Assembly (NCBI GenBank): GCA_026874595.1
Contig: CM049320.1
Coordinates: 19,541,714 to 19,605,713, forward strand
Length of the DNA: 64,000 nt
From: Sipunculus nudus
Lineage: Eukaryota > Annelida > Sipuncula > Golfingiida > Sipunculidae
Reading direction: 5' to 3'
In this document: piece after piece, positions 1 to 14,650 of the stretch
How the letters are laid out: each line of letters opens with the position of its first letter
Numbering within the stretch: position 1 is the stretch's first letter
Notes under the pieces: generated by a model
Told to the model about the DNA's origin: nothing
The model's database searches: none
The model's input: the letters and a program-made list of their open reading frames with translations, nothing else
Made by a program: the position numbers and the translations under genes

Positions 1-554
1 ATTTAAGTGAAGGCCTTATATCAATTAACTGAGTGAAACTGGAAAACATTTTTAGGAACGACAGTAAACAGGATTTTGTGATCAGACCAGGAACTCTCTT
101 TTTGCAAAAGTTGATGTATTAGGGAAGTTTGAAAACACAAGATCAGTAATACTGCCATGATCATTTGTGTTTTCCGTCATAAGCTGCTGACACTGAAGAA
201 GATGTGAGAGATCATCCAATACACAAGTATTTTTTTTATTACTGACATCAATGTTGAAATCTGCCATAACTAACAATAGTTTTGTGTGTCCACAAATGTT
301 AAAAGCTCTTCAAGTTTTGAAAGAAGGTCTGTCTGTTTAGATTGTGGTGATCTGTATATACTAATCAGTTGCAAGGTAGATGTTGGTTGATTTATTAATA
401 ACACCGTTGCATCAATCTTACCACTTGACCTGTGATGCTTTTCAACAAATTGGTAAAGATGTTCATGCACATAAAATGCTAATCCATAGGGTGATCGTTT
501 TGTTGCATGTGTCGTACCCGTGTTGAGATGGTCATTTCTGATCAGTCTGAAATG

Positions 555-1661
555 TTAGATAAAATATGAATCATCAGTATCAGATGAGCATAGGCGTGTT
601 TCAGCTAAAGCAATAATGTGAGTATTGAGGATATGGCAATCAGATGTAATATCTTTGAAATGCGAATGGAGAGATCGTGTATTATTGAATATTATTTTGA
701 GTACATCATTTGATATTGTTATTGGTGACATGAAATTTAGAGAAAGTTTGGCCTCGTGACGTAGCCTTGCCATCTCATTTGTCACCTGTGGATCAGTTGT
801 TATTTTGCTTTCATTTAAATTTAATATGTATAAACCATCCATTTTTCTCGCCCTGCTGAATGCAACATCATGTCCATGCATCAGTTTTCTGGTGCTTGTC
901 ATGTCAACAACCACTTGATCAAGTGAACTGCCTTGTGTTTTCCATATTGTTTTAGCAGCACCTATCTTCAATGGGAAATATGAACGAGTTACCATTATAT
1001 GTCGCCTTCCTGTATGGAAGGTGCGTTTTATCACAAACAGTGGTGTCCATGATTTTGGTATGGCTGGATTGTAAAACGCAGCGTAATTTCTCCTAGTGTC
1101 TGACCCAATGTCAACATTTTCAAACTCGACCCAAAGAATGCTGGGAACAGTTTTGCTGTGAATGTACTGTATATATTTCAAAACACAGGAACAACCATTT
1201 GTGATTCCATCATGAACTGCAACATTGCAGGTGATATCATATGTTAAACCAACAGCTATCTGAAGTGTTTTTAGCAGACCAGCAGTTTTTAATGGGTTAT
1301 CAGGTATTCTCAAAAGAATATCTTTCTTTACATTTTCTGTGACATCTGTTATTACTGTATCCACGGCTGTAATTATTACTTTGGTTGTATTTGTACACTG
1401 GAAAATTTGCTTGTTATGGCTGTCTACACTGGAGTTATTTGTATACAAATGTATAACTGCCGATGGATATGATGAATTAACAGTGACAAGGCGAGATTTC
1501 AGCAGATCAATATCATTTTTTGCGTGGTGTCCTTCACGTAACCTATTAAGCAGTTGTGCGTAGCCATTGTCATTGTCACAAAGGACCATAACTGTCGGAC
1601 AAGTTTTTGAAAATCCAGTTGTCCATAACTGGTTGAAGTTGGAACAGGTCTCCAATGACAA
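555..1661 (-). pseudogene. Helentron helicase C-terminal part and start of endonuclease (open segment)
   Basis: This 368-codon open stretch is the longest in the window. It holds helicase motifs V and VI, then a linker ending near codon 318 and about 50 residues of endonuclease (residues near FNNTRSLHSHFKDI and ALAETRL). The helicase-to-endonuclease junction lies inside one uninterrupted frame, so the endonuclease is part of this element and not a chance neighbour. Walker B and motif III lie in another frame at 1767-1576, which overlaps this one, so at least one frameshift separates them. Endonuclease continuation is at 540-270 and 276-20 after further breaks. Confidence 0.8.
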
Positions 1662-1792
1662 TTACATAAATGTCACCAAATGGTTTTTTGTTACCTTTTA
1701 TCTCTTGGAGTCGCAGGTTTACAAAATTGAACATACGATTTCCTACCATGCTTATTTCATCAATCATTAATACTTCAAGATGTCAAGATACT

Positions 1793-2215
1793 TCAAGAAA
1801 ATCCTTTGTTTGGATCTATTTGAAAAGTATTATGTAATGTGGATCCTTGTACATTATAAGTATCTTTCCCTGTAGGAGCAGTAATCAGTATCTTGCAGTC
1901 TAAAGGATTTTCACCTTCAGTCCCACACAAGTGACGATGCAATGATTGGTTGAGTGCACGGAGCAGAACTGGTTTACCAACACCTACCCCACCTGTCCAA
2001 AACAGATTTAACGGAGTAGATGAACATTTCACATGTTTGATAATGTGTTTAAAAATGGTGAGTTGTTTCTCATTTAGTCTCTGTATCAACAGCTTGTACC
2101 CTCTGTCAGCTATCCTACCAGGCAATATGAGTGGTTCTTGTACTCTGGTTCTAGGTGGCAGTCCAAGATCTGTTGTTAAATCATAATTCTTTAGAAGATC
2201 TGATCTTTCAGGGTT
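1793..2215 (-). pseudogene. Helentron helicase N-terminal part with Walker A
   Basis: The minus-strand frame reads through a region rich in Leu and Arg into NEKQLTIFKHIIKHV, then the P-loop GGVGVGKPVLLRAL and the ITAPTGKDTYNVQGSTLH segment typical of PIF1 helicases (normally APTGxAAxNxxGxTLH). The usual GKS/GKT of the P-loop reads GKP here. The frame stops at 1793, short of the Walker B segment, which resumes in another frame from 1767. Upstream of about 2215 no coding similarity is seen. Confidence 0.75.
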
Positions 2216-2278
2216 GACACCCTAAGACCTAAATATCAAAAGGTTTGTTCCTCTATTGACATGTAAGGTTTGGGATGA

Positions 2279-2420
2279 TTATTTTGGCTAAAAGAATTAA
2301 TTCTGGGAGGTGCAAACACACCCCGTAACCCCGAGAATATAGGTCACAGTGACCTAATTTCAGATCTGCAAGGAGACCTTTTTAGACCCTCTAAGACTGC
2401 ATAGGGTTCATGTATCTGAA
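2279..2420 (+). repeat. Dispersed repeat, first copy (no GGAC tail)
   Basis: The stretch from 'tggctaaaagaatt' through 'gtgcaaacacaccccgtaa' to 'ctctaagactgcatagggtt' is nearly identical to 4018-4144. It also shares its 'aggtcacagtgacctaatttcag' part with 4476-4503. The copy breaks off before the GGAC-rich tail. It lies directly beside the Helentron, so the two may have been inserted one in the other. Its coding capacity is nil. Confidence 0.7.
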
Positions 2421-3170
2421 AATCACTGAAAATGCACTGACAAAAGGATTTCTAAGGTAGTTAACTGGCAGACATAATGGATTTCTGACAAGTCTGACAT
2501 TTGATATCACACATCCTCCAATAAGACACCAAACTTGTAGCAAATTCTCCAAAGGATGTTACAGTAATTAATATCCAAAACAATTAAAAAGGCATTTTCA
2601 GGCCCTCATATTAGACTTATAGATATGCAAATGTAAAAAGGGTAAGTCCAATATTTTTTATTATCACTCTGCTTTTCGATGGGATCAGCAGGGTAGGTAA
2701 ACTGCAAAACCTGAAAGAAAAGAAATGCAGAAAGCATGACTAAAAGTCTTGTAATAAAAAAAGCCATCCTAAATCCAGGTACACATCCACATAGAATGAG
2801 ATCAAACATTTGCTTTTATATCTAGTGATTTATATTAAAATATTCAGATATCTAGGAAACTAAGTTCATTGCTATGATTCTATAAAATAAACTGCAAAAT
2901 GTTCCCATCATCTTATAAATCAGTAGCTAAACCTTAACACTATACTCTCACAGTCTTAATGCCTGGCTGAAGCATTCCGGCAACAGTGTTTTTGTTATGC
3001 AGTAACGAGGTATTTATCACTCAGCCTTATCACTTAACAGGCTGATACAAAAGAGAGTCATATGTCACCAGCATCACTCACAATTACAGCCACACAGTGA
3101 GATGTACCAGTTGGAGTGCAATGGTTATATGTACAAGAAAAATAGAGATGGTCAACAAAATAAGTTATTG
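2421..3170. other. AT-rich spacer, nothing recognised
   Basis: No gene, repeat unit or regulatory pattern could be supported here. A minus-strand stretch near 2716-2645 follows a good acceptor-like 'ctttctttcag', but it has no donor and no recognisable protein, so it was not called an exon. Confidence 0.5.
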
Positions 3171-4017
3171 TGAACATCCCTGACCTATGACCTTGGCCTT
3201 TATTTATTTTGCCCACATATCAAATGGATTCTTTCTAAATGATGGGTAACTACTAACCACTTGCATCTGGCCGGGTGTAATTACTTGGCAACCAATGAGT
3301 GAATAACTTAGACCTGCAACCTTTAACCTCCTGACCAACTGACCTCAAAATCAATTAGTTATTTCTTCATGCAAAAAGACCCATAAATATGAAGTTTGAA
3401 TCACATTCAGTGATGCATAGATGTGGCATATGTGAAAGACTGAAGGTTTGGGTTGAACAGTTTTACTTGAAATATGTTCACAAGCATTTAGAACAATATT
3501 GTGACCTTGACCTTTGACCTTTTTGAACTCAACATCGATAGGCTTCTTTCCCTATTGGTAGGTAAGCCATATATGACAGATGGGAAGTATAGATTGAAAA
3601 GTTTGCCTGAAAATGACTCCACGCAAGAAGAGGGTGCTGTGAACTTGACCTTTGACCTCAAAATCAACAGGTCTTTTTCCCTGTTGGCAGAGAAGCGATA
3701 TCAGTGCTGGAAGGTTTGGAATGAAAGGTCTAGCTTGAAATGTGTCCACAACCTTTTCAAAGAAGTGGATCCTGTGACCCTGACCTTTGACCTTGTGACC
3801 TCAACATCTATAGGATTCTTCTCCCACTTAGTAGATGAGCTATATGTGAAAGATCACAAAATTGGGATGATAGGTTTGGCTGAAAATGCATCCACAGGCT
3901 TTTCAAAGAAGTTGGTTCTGTGACCTTCACCTTTGACATTGTGACCTCAAAATAATTATGGTTCTTCCCTGTTGGTAGGTGAGCTGTATGTGAAAGATGA
4001 AAGGTTTGAGTTGAAAA
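3170..4017 (+). repeat. Tandem repeat of about 135-147 bp with TGACCTTTGACCT core
   Basis: The clear units begin with 'gtgaccttgacctttgacct' or close variants and contain 'ataggcttctttccctattggtaggt', 'gaaaggttt' and 'ttttcaaagaag' in fixed order. Core motifs lie at 3508-3520, 3646-3658, 3781-3793 and, degenerate, 3928-3940, so spacing is 138, 135 and 147 bp. Two weaker units precede them near 3180 and 3321. The core is an inverted-strand DR1 (AGGTCAAAGGTCA on the minus strand). An open frame of 140 codons across 3501-3923 is a product of the repeat and lacks protein similarity. Confidence 0.8.
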
Positions 4018-4277
4018 ATTTGGCTAAAAGAATTATTTCTGGGGGGTGCAAACACACCCCATAACTTCGAGAATATAGTTCGCAGTGACCTAATTTCAGG
4101 TTTGCAAGGGGATCTTTTTAGAACCTCTAAGACTGCATAGGGCTCATGGCCCTATCCCCTACGGTTACGATTTGTGCCCTGCTAACGGACGGACGGCCGG
4201 CCGGACGGACAGACGGAAGGACGACGGACAAAGACCCATCGCTATAGCCCAGCATGACTGAATGTCAGCTGAGCTAT
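4018..4277 (+). mobile_element. Non-autonomous element copy with GGAC-rich tail
   Basis: The copy runs from 'tggctaaaagaatt' through 'gcagtgacctaatttcag' and 'cggttacgatttgtgccctgctaacgg' to a GGAC-rich track at 4187-4230, and ends 'cagctgagctataaaaata'. The 5' part matches 2279-2420 and the 3' part matches 4476-4623. The reverse complement of the tail recurs at 31681-31741. I know such GGAC-tailed short elements from bivalve genomes in general, but the family is not named here. Confidence 0.7.
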
Positions 4278-4435
4278 AAAAATAGAAAAATATTCGTAAA
4301 AATTAGAAAAATACAGGTGGCGCCACCACTTTTCGGGGACTGGCAAAACTTGTCATGGTCAATATTCAAGGCAAGATTCATGACAATCCATGCATTAATT
4401 ATCAAGATATTAGAGGTGTTGTATCACATTTTTTT

Positions 4436-4623
4436 ATTATTCTTGGGGATACTTACAAGCCCCTTAGCTCGGAGCATATAGGTCACAGTGACCTAATTTC
4501 AGGTTTCCACGGAGATTTTTCATGGACAGCGGTTACGATTTGTGCCCTGCTAACGGAAGGTCGGACGGACAACGGACTAAGCACCATACCTATACCTCAG
4601 ATGACTTACAGTCAGCTGAGCTA
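4436..4623 (+). mobile_element. Second, shorter GGAC-tailed element copy
   Basis: This copy contains 'ataggtcacagtgacctaatttcag', a shortened body, 'cggttacgatttgtgccctgctaacgg', a brief GGAC track near 4560-4575, and the ending 'cagtcagctgagctaaataa'. It is the third copy of the module within 2.4 kb. It lies about 80 bp beyond the last caspase exon, inside what should be the next caspase intron. Confidence 0.7.
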
Positions 4624-4707
4624 AATAATGGGTCACTTTAGAACCAATTTCCAAACGTCTTGCTTGTTGTCAATGAATAAGTAAATAAACGTACAAATGT
4701 ATCCTAC

Positions 4708-8985
<4,278 letters not shown>

Positions 8986-8994
8986 CTGAAATAT

Positions 8995-9058
8995 ATAAAT
9001 ATATATATATATATACATATATATGTGTGGACATATATATATATATATATGTATATAT
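8995..9058. repeat. Interrupted (TA)n tract
   Basis: TA repeats with ACATAT and GTGTGG interruptions. The tract starts within about ten bases of the acceptor-like site (8987-8986) before the first coding caspase exon, so it would be intronic or promoter-near. Confidence 0.9.
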
Positions 9059-9059
9059 T

Positions 9060-9257
9060 ATCTGCAGTTTATTACTTTCAAATTTATTAGTTGAGTATAA
9101 GGATATTTATGAACAGCTGCAGATCGGTCGAGCACCGGGCCCTGGTTAGGGTCGACCGGGAACAATCTTACGGCTCCTCTGGTGATACCGGTACTCGAAC
9201 TCGCGATCTGTGCTCTTAGGAGTCCAGTGTGCTGTCGAGACCACGGAACCCGGTAAA
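9060..9257 (-). mobile_element. tRNA-derived SINE
   Basis: On the minus strand the head reads 'gggttccgtggtctcgacagcac...' with an A-box-like TGGTCTCGACAG. A B-box-like GCGAGTTCGAGTACC follows about 35 bp later (plus coordinates 9191-9205). An unrelated body of about 120 bp ends near the (TA)n tract. The two-box arrangement is that of an RNA polymerase III promoter from a tRNA. It is not an intact tRNA, since the 3' acceptor half is missing. Confidence 0.65.
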
Positions 9258-9655
9258 ATGCAAAGTTTAACATAAGAATTCAACTTATCAGTTATTTCAC
9301 TACGAGCATTACATTTAAAAGATAATATTTTGCAAGTTACAAAGGTTATTGCGCCTTTGTGCCATTGACTTGTTTGAAAGCGACTGAAATTTTATATCCT
9401 AATTTTGAAGAAATATAAATATTAAATATTGAACCTCTCTACAGTTTGACTACTTAACGCAAAGACATAAGGGAACAGAAAATCCTCATTTTTTTTGTGA
9501 AAATTGCTTCAAAATGTCCTCTTTACATTGTATATTCAAAAATTTCCCAATATGGGAGTAAGATACCCTCTCACGTACCCTCCCCATGAACCTGTATCTA
9601 ACCTTAATAAAAGCATGGTTCATAACTGAAAATAAACAAAAAATATATAACGTGT
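9258..9655. other. AT-rich spacer, nothing recognised
   Basis: No gene or repeat was seen. If the caspase has a non-coding first exon and promoter, they should lie in or beyond this stretch, but no clear core promoter was found. Confidence 0.4.
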
Positions 9656-9658
9656 AAT

Positions 9659-9679
9659 AATAATAATAATCATAATAAT

Positions 9680-9746
<67 letters not shown>
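9659..9746. repeat. (TAA)n and (TA)n compound microsatellite
   Basis: Short TAA repeats run directly into a perfect TA tract of about 60 bp. Confidence 0.95.
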
Positions 9747-9747
<1 letters not shown>

Positions 9748-9785
9748 CAGTTTTCATAGCACCATTACATGCACATTAGCTTCCC

Positions 9786-9903
9786 TACCAACACCCCCTC
9801 CCCCCCAACCCCACCCTCCCCCCCCCCCCCCCCGTTTTCGAATTTCGGGATCCGCCACTGATCATGGCCCCCTCCCTTCCCTCAGTCCTGGCTACGCCCC
9901 TGC
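9786..9903. mobile_element. C-rich track with two hAT-like element ends
   Basis: A cytosine-rich run (9786-9835) is followed by GGATCCGCCACTG at 9848-9860 and TCCTGGCTACGCCCCTG at 9886-9902. Their reverse complements, CAGTGGCGGATCC and CAGGGGCGTAGCCAGGA, are terminal inverted-repeat sequences common in animal hAT transposons. Both look like right ends of short elements whose left ends were not found. Confidence 0.5.
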
Positions 9904-10000
9904 AAATAGTATAACAAGCTTTTATAATAGGTTTATGTCAAGTGAACCCAGAGCAACATTCCAGGTAAGGTCAAGGAAAAACAGAAACAGTATGTGAAGA

Positions 10001-10095
10001 GACTCCTGGACAGTTCTGAGACTCCTGGACAGTTCTGAGACTCCTGGACAGTTCTGAGAATCCTGGACAGTTCTGAGAATCCTGGACAGTTCTGA
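10001..10095 (+). repeat. Minisatellite, 19-bp unit, five copies
   Basis: The unit is 'gactcctggacagttctga'. Copies start at 10001, 10020, 10039, 10058 and 10077; the last two carry one change (gaatcctgg). Decayed flanks ('aatgcctgaactgg') suggest a sixth unit. No frame through it looks coding. Confidence 0.95.
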
Positions 10096-10156
10096 AATGC
10101 CTGAACTGGTTCCTCAAGACACACAAAAGTGAATGGCCAGAAGTGCTCACTGAAAA

Positions 10157-10158
<2 letters not shown>

Positions 10159-10207
<49 letters not shown>
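10159..10207. repeat. (TA)n microsatellite
   Basis: A perfect TA tract ending in a short (CA) run at 10208-10217. Confidence 0.95.
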
Positions 10208-10217
<10 letters not shown>

Positions 10218-11545
10218 GCAGTGCTATATCAGGGATTTTCCGTAGGGAACTCCATGCAAATTTGGATGATGCGGGGAATTTCCAACTACCCAAATGCACC
10301 ACAATTTTTTGCTGTATATGCTACTGGACAGGCGGTATAAATAATTACGGTACCGGTCCACAGTCAAGTAGAATAAACCGAGCACGGCATCATAAACATC
10401 AAGGTATATACACAGCTGCATGGTCCATACTCCAGAACTTTTAACGGTGAATCTAATTATTGTGCAAATCACCATTTTTTTATTTTAGAACAGGTTTATA
10501 TAGGGCCTTGACGACACAATTTGTGCTGACGAAGTAAAGTCACACTTTTAACAGTCTGTAGAGAACTGCAGGCAAAATGATTCACATGTTCTAGTAAATG
10601 TGTCTTTTAAAACGTCCGGTTGGTAGGCTAGCTTCGACTCGATCCCTGCATGATTTTAATATCAAAACACGCTTGTTGTCATATGCTGACGCGTGACGTG
10701 GGGGAATTCCCAGCGTCAGGATACGCCATTCAAACTTAAAATATGTTGTTAATCAGGTAGAGTGTGTCATGACTTGTCGATGTTTCGAATAGAATAGTAT
10801 GCTATACTCTACATACCTCCAAGCTTGTTGTCTACTTCACGGGGCCTATATCGCCGTATATTAGACCTTTAGAAGAAGTCGATTCGCGGAAACCCCGAGG
10901 CCCGACTCCTTGTACATATCGGTCACTGGTTTCCTTGTCACGTGACTGAGTGCGTCACCGAAATAGGTCATGACATGCCATATATGGCAGTAAGGTTATT
11001 TGTCCCCTTTGCTGGACAAACACAGGTACGCGGTGTTCGGTAAATGAGTTCCTTGCCTAGTCTTTAATTATTTACATAATAATTGTTGCATATTAATACA
11101 GTATATTATTATTATTATTATTATTATTATCATCATCATCATTATTATGAACACGCATATTTCAATCTATGAACAATATAAATATTTGTTGTTTTTGTTG
11201 TTTTTTTTTTCACAGGTAAATAAAATCTTCAGCTATGTTTTTATTAAGGTTAATTACACTTATATGCGATATGCAATGTTAAGAAATCATTTTTAGGCAA
11301 TTGTTGATTATTTATATTATATATATATATATATATGGATTTTCTGTTCCTTAACTATTATATTCTCTTAAATGTCTTTGTTATGACCCAGCAGAGTGAA
11401 TTAACGGAAAGACTCCCTCCCTTATTATAGTATCTTAATGGAGCTATTCAGACGGCTGTTCTTTAATATCTACAATTTAGAGTTAGAAAGTAGTAAACTA
11501 TAGATCTATCGATAATATCGCGCAGCCCAATTAATAAGCATACCC

Positions 11546-11550
<5 letters not shown>
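10218..11550. other. Intergenic stretch with two short microsatellites
   Basis: It holds an (ATT)n/(ATC)n tract at 11103-11150 and a TA tract at 11316-11336. No coding region or known element could be supported. Confidence 0.5.
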
Positions 11551-11591
<41 letters not shown>

Positions 11592-11599
11592 ATCAGTGA

Positions 11600-11642
<43 letters not shown>
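11551..11642. repeat. (TA)n microsatellite with central (TG) run
   Basis: Two TA tracts are separated by 'tgtgtgtgtgtatcagtgag'. Confidence 0.95.
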
Positions 11643-11644
<2 letters not shown>

Positions 11645-12936
11645 CAGGCTAGGCTATTATCAGACAACTGAGCAGTTTACTCGCAGAGACCTTGGTGAAG
11701 TATCATTCAACGACGCTTGTGCTCGAACAGGTTTAGGAGCGAGGCCTGGGCAAGCAGGCAGGGCCATACAAATGAGCAGTTCATTCACAAGAGCAATTGT
11801 GTGATCTGCTTAAACTCACTGTTATTCAGCTTATTCATTATTTCACTTTTACTGTAAATTATAACAGTTATAAATTATCAATTTTAATTAGTAGGATCAA
11901 CGATTTTTCAAAAACTTTTATTCCCATGCCTTTCACTAGTTATGCGTGAGCCGCTTTTGCGCCTCGTGTGGACAGTTAAAGAAACTATTCGAGCTTCACC
12001 AATGGCGATGTCATTTGATTTTTCCCTCCGATGAATTTGTTTAAAAAGGGCATGGATGTCGGTACGTATACTAAAAACAGGCTTGACTGATCGTTACCAA
12101 TCAAGTTCTAATGAGTCTGTGTTCCCAAATAACTTCCGTATGTAACTTAGCATGACACAGTAGATGCGAGAACGGAGAACTTAATAAAATGTGGTTGAAT
12201 TCTTGATTTTTATAATTAATTAAAATGATACTTAGAATATCATAACTTAGTATTAAAAGGAAAATTTAAAAGGCAAGAACTCATATTCTTAAGGTAGAAT
12301 TACTCAGACATGTGAGCTGGGTTAAATGAAGTACAGTTTCACAGATAATTGCATATTTCTTTATATTTTTCCTAACCGATTAATAATCGATCATCGATCA
12401 GTTTGCTCAAACCGATGATCGATTATGAAAAAGGAACCGACTCCGTCCACTAGTAGTACCACCCTGTGTACATACTGATATAGCATGGTACCCGTGCTTA
12501 CGTTGTGACACGACTAAGGGACTTTTCAGCCGAGATTTTGAGGGACAGGCTTTTGGAGTGTGAGTGGACACGGACCAAAATCATTGTTACTTCATTCCAG
12601 GTGTTACAGAGCTTTGAGGATAAAATAGTTCATTCAACAGTTTGGCTTGCTCTGGTTGACTCTGACCATAATGCCAGGTGGATTAAAAAATGTCTTCTGT
12701 TTTATATATCTGTCAAGCATAATCTGAAACACAAATTTAGCGGTTGGTCTATTATTTTATATAACCAGTACCAAGTGAAATACATGGTATCCAAATGCTG
12801 GGTGATGATTGATGGGAGTAGTCATTATGGCTTCAGCTTCAATGCACTCAGACCAGAACTATGTGAAAAATAACGATGCACAAAATATATCACATTTTAG
12901 TTATTTAATCATCCAAAAGAGGCAAAAAACCTCAGG

Positions 12937-12938
<2 letters not shown>
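11643..12938. other. Intergenic stretch with a 14-bp stem hairpin
   Basis: No supported gene. An inverted repeat lies at 12383-12396 (ATAATCGATCATCG) and 12413-12426 (its perfect reverse complement), with a 16-base loop. A plus-strand open stretch at 12505-12873 starts with GTG and matches no family I know. Confidence 0.5.

Positions 12939-12997
<59 letters not shown>
12939..12997. repeat. (TA)n microsatellite
   Basis: A perfect TA tract of about 58 bp. Confidence 0.95.
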
Positions 12998-12999
<2 letters not shown>

Positions 13000-14569
13000 A
13001 TATGTATTCCATATAGGCACATATAAAAGAGTTTCTTGTTTCCAGTAATATTTGACGGCAGCTTCAGAACAAGTGCTGTCCCCTTTTGGTGAAACAGTTG
13101 ACTACAGCAATCTAGATTATTTTGGTGCCTGGTAGTTTGACAGAGGGCGTTGCAATCACTGGGGATAAAATGAAATATCCAAGAATTAAGATGAAAATAT
13201 TGGGAAATTACCATCCTTAGGACACACTTGGAATGATTCCCTACAATTGTAGACCAAAAACGTGCATATCGAAGGCGAGGAGATGCGTGAAAAAGTCTAG
13301 CGAGGCCACCGTCAATTATAATAAAGATAAATTTTCATAAATCATTAACTCATATTAAATATAGTCCTCCTTTTTATCTTTTATTGGACCGTTATAGACG
13401 AAATGCAGGAAAACACAGTACCATTTACACACAAACACAATAACCCATGCCAGTGCACACACATAGGGTGTGCGTCCATTCGCATTGTATAAATGCAAAT
13501 TTACTTGTCCAACACTTTAATGCAACTGCATAAGAAAAAATTGCAAAAACTAATTTATACATTTAATGACTTTTCCTTTAATGTGAGAGTGATTAACAAT
13601 AATTTCCTGATTCCCAATATAAAAGTGTTAATAGTGCTAGAATCTGCCCCCGCCCTTCATGGAACCCCCTCCTAGTGGACCCCCCCCCCCCCCCTGCATG
13701 ATAGTAAAGCTTTAATTTAAGGGTGGTAATAAATATATTGTCTGCGGATGCAAATATGAATGATTTACCTCTTGGTGGCGACATCTTATGGAGGAGTTTG
13801 TAACTCTAGAGACCGAAGTGTCTTAGGGGTAGGGAAATGATAAGATATATTGTGGATTATGGCGTGGTCACCGACAAAACTTTCCCCCGATTCTACTTGA
13901 ATGGTGCATATGTAGTGGCCACCACGTTTTCTCCGCAGATTCCAAATTTCAGACTGTCCTTGGAGTACTTTCTATTGTCTTTCTGCCCTCTTATCAAACT
14001 CTGACCTCGCAAAATTATTACAACCGCTCATGGAGGCTGCCATAGTGTGTACTCACTGAAAGCCGGAAGTCACAAGTCTCATCTACTGCTTGTAGATTCA
14101 ATTTGGAATATTATGTGGTTAAAATGGCGACCCCGGAGGTATATTTTCTCTGGATAGTGACAAGGTAATAATAATTTGCCTTATTACCAGACAAACGTTA
14201 CTTACAGTATTTAAGTATTAAATGGCAATTAGTGTAACAATTGGATGCAGAAAGATTTGCTCTTTATAAGCCCAAATAAGCTCAGGGACATTATGCCGTT
14301 TTTTGCTGATAAAATATTATGAGTATTATCCAGAAAACCACAGAGGAGAGGCCCAATAGAAATAAAGACAGCCGCTGAAAATCTCCTTCAGACAACCCCA
14401 TCCAGTTATGACAAACAAATAATTCCCTTTCCCATAATAACACAACTCTCTTCAATCCCATCACGTGTTATGGAAAATTTGTCTTTTCGTTATTTGAAAA
14501 TTATTTGGCATATTTTTCAACACTCTGATTCATAATTTTCATTTGAGAGTATACTCAATTATTTGAGAG
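12998..14569. other. Intergenic stretch, no supported gene
   Basis: A poly-C run lies at 13681-13693. A minus-strand stretch at 13160-13045 follows a good acceptor (ttttatccccag) and reads open with several Cys, but no donor, partner exon or family was found. At 14122-14164 an ATG in a good context (aaaATGGCG) opens 14 codons up to a GT donor; see findings. Confidence 0.4.
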
Positions 14570-14650
14570 TATATAGGTTGTAGTGCCCCGTGCACTGTCG
14601 GTGGTTTTCTCCGGGTTCTCCGGTTTCCGCCACCTCTCAAACTACCGAAA
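14570..14650 (+). mobile_element. SINE body fragment
   Basis: The sequence 'ccccgtgcactgtcggtggttttctccgggttctccggtttccgcc' is the reverse complement of the body shared with the SINE at 37925-38110 ('ggaaaccggaggacccggagaaaaccaccgg'). The tRNA-like head is not present here. Confidence 0.6.

Larger units (their letters stand above)
1..2215 (-). mobile_element. Broken Helentron-type Helitron: PIF1-like helicase fused to an endonuclease
   Basis: Read on the minus strand, this is the 3' half of a rolling-circle transposon protein. A PIF1/RRM3-like helicase comes first: the Walker A region near 2015-1985 reads GGVGVGKPVLL, Walker B near 1767-1755 reads MIDEISM, then GDLFQLQPV near 1655-1630. The C-terminal motifs TIWKTQGSSLDQVVVDM and VAFSRARKMDGLYIL follow near 945-820. 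The same frame runs on into an endonuclease/exonuclease/phosphatase domain (LAETRL near 600, DFN near 265, a SDH motif near 75). Helicase plus C-terminal endonuclease is the known Helentron (Helitron2) layout. No Rep nuclease is visible upstream of 2215, so the copy is 5' truncated. It is also broken by frameshifts near 1790-1660, by a stop near 555 and by a shift near 275-270. The Walker A Ser/Thr after Lys is Pro, so it is probably inactive. The endonuclease runs to the window edge. Confidence 0.85.

Noticed and set aside
2606-2809. Minus-strand open stretch after a good acceptor-like site, considered as a caspase p10 or other exon
   Set aside because: No donor follows, no caspase p10 motif is present, and the residues match no family I know.
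3501-3923. 140-codon ORF across the tandem repeat
   Set aside because: It follows the repeat period and reads repeat units in different frames; no protein features.
9060-9257. Intact tRNA gene
   Set aside because: Only the A and B boxes are tRNA-like; no acceptor stem pairing or anticodon arm could be folded, so it is a SINE head.
12505-12873. 122-codon plus-strand ORF
   Set aside because: GTG start, no splice partners and no similarity; base composition like its flanks.
12998-13160. Cys-containing minus-strand stretch after the acceptor-like 'ttttatccccag'
   Set aside because: No donor or partner exon; the frame runs into a (TA)n tract.
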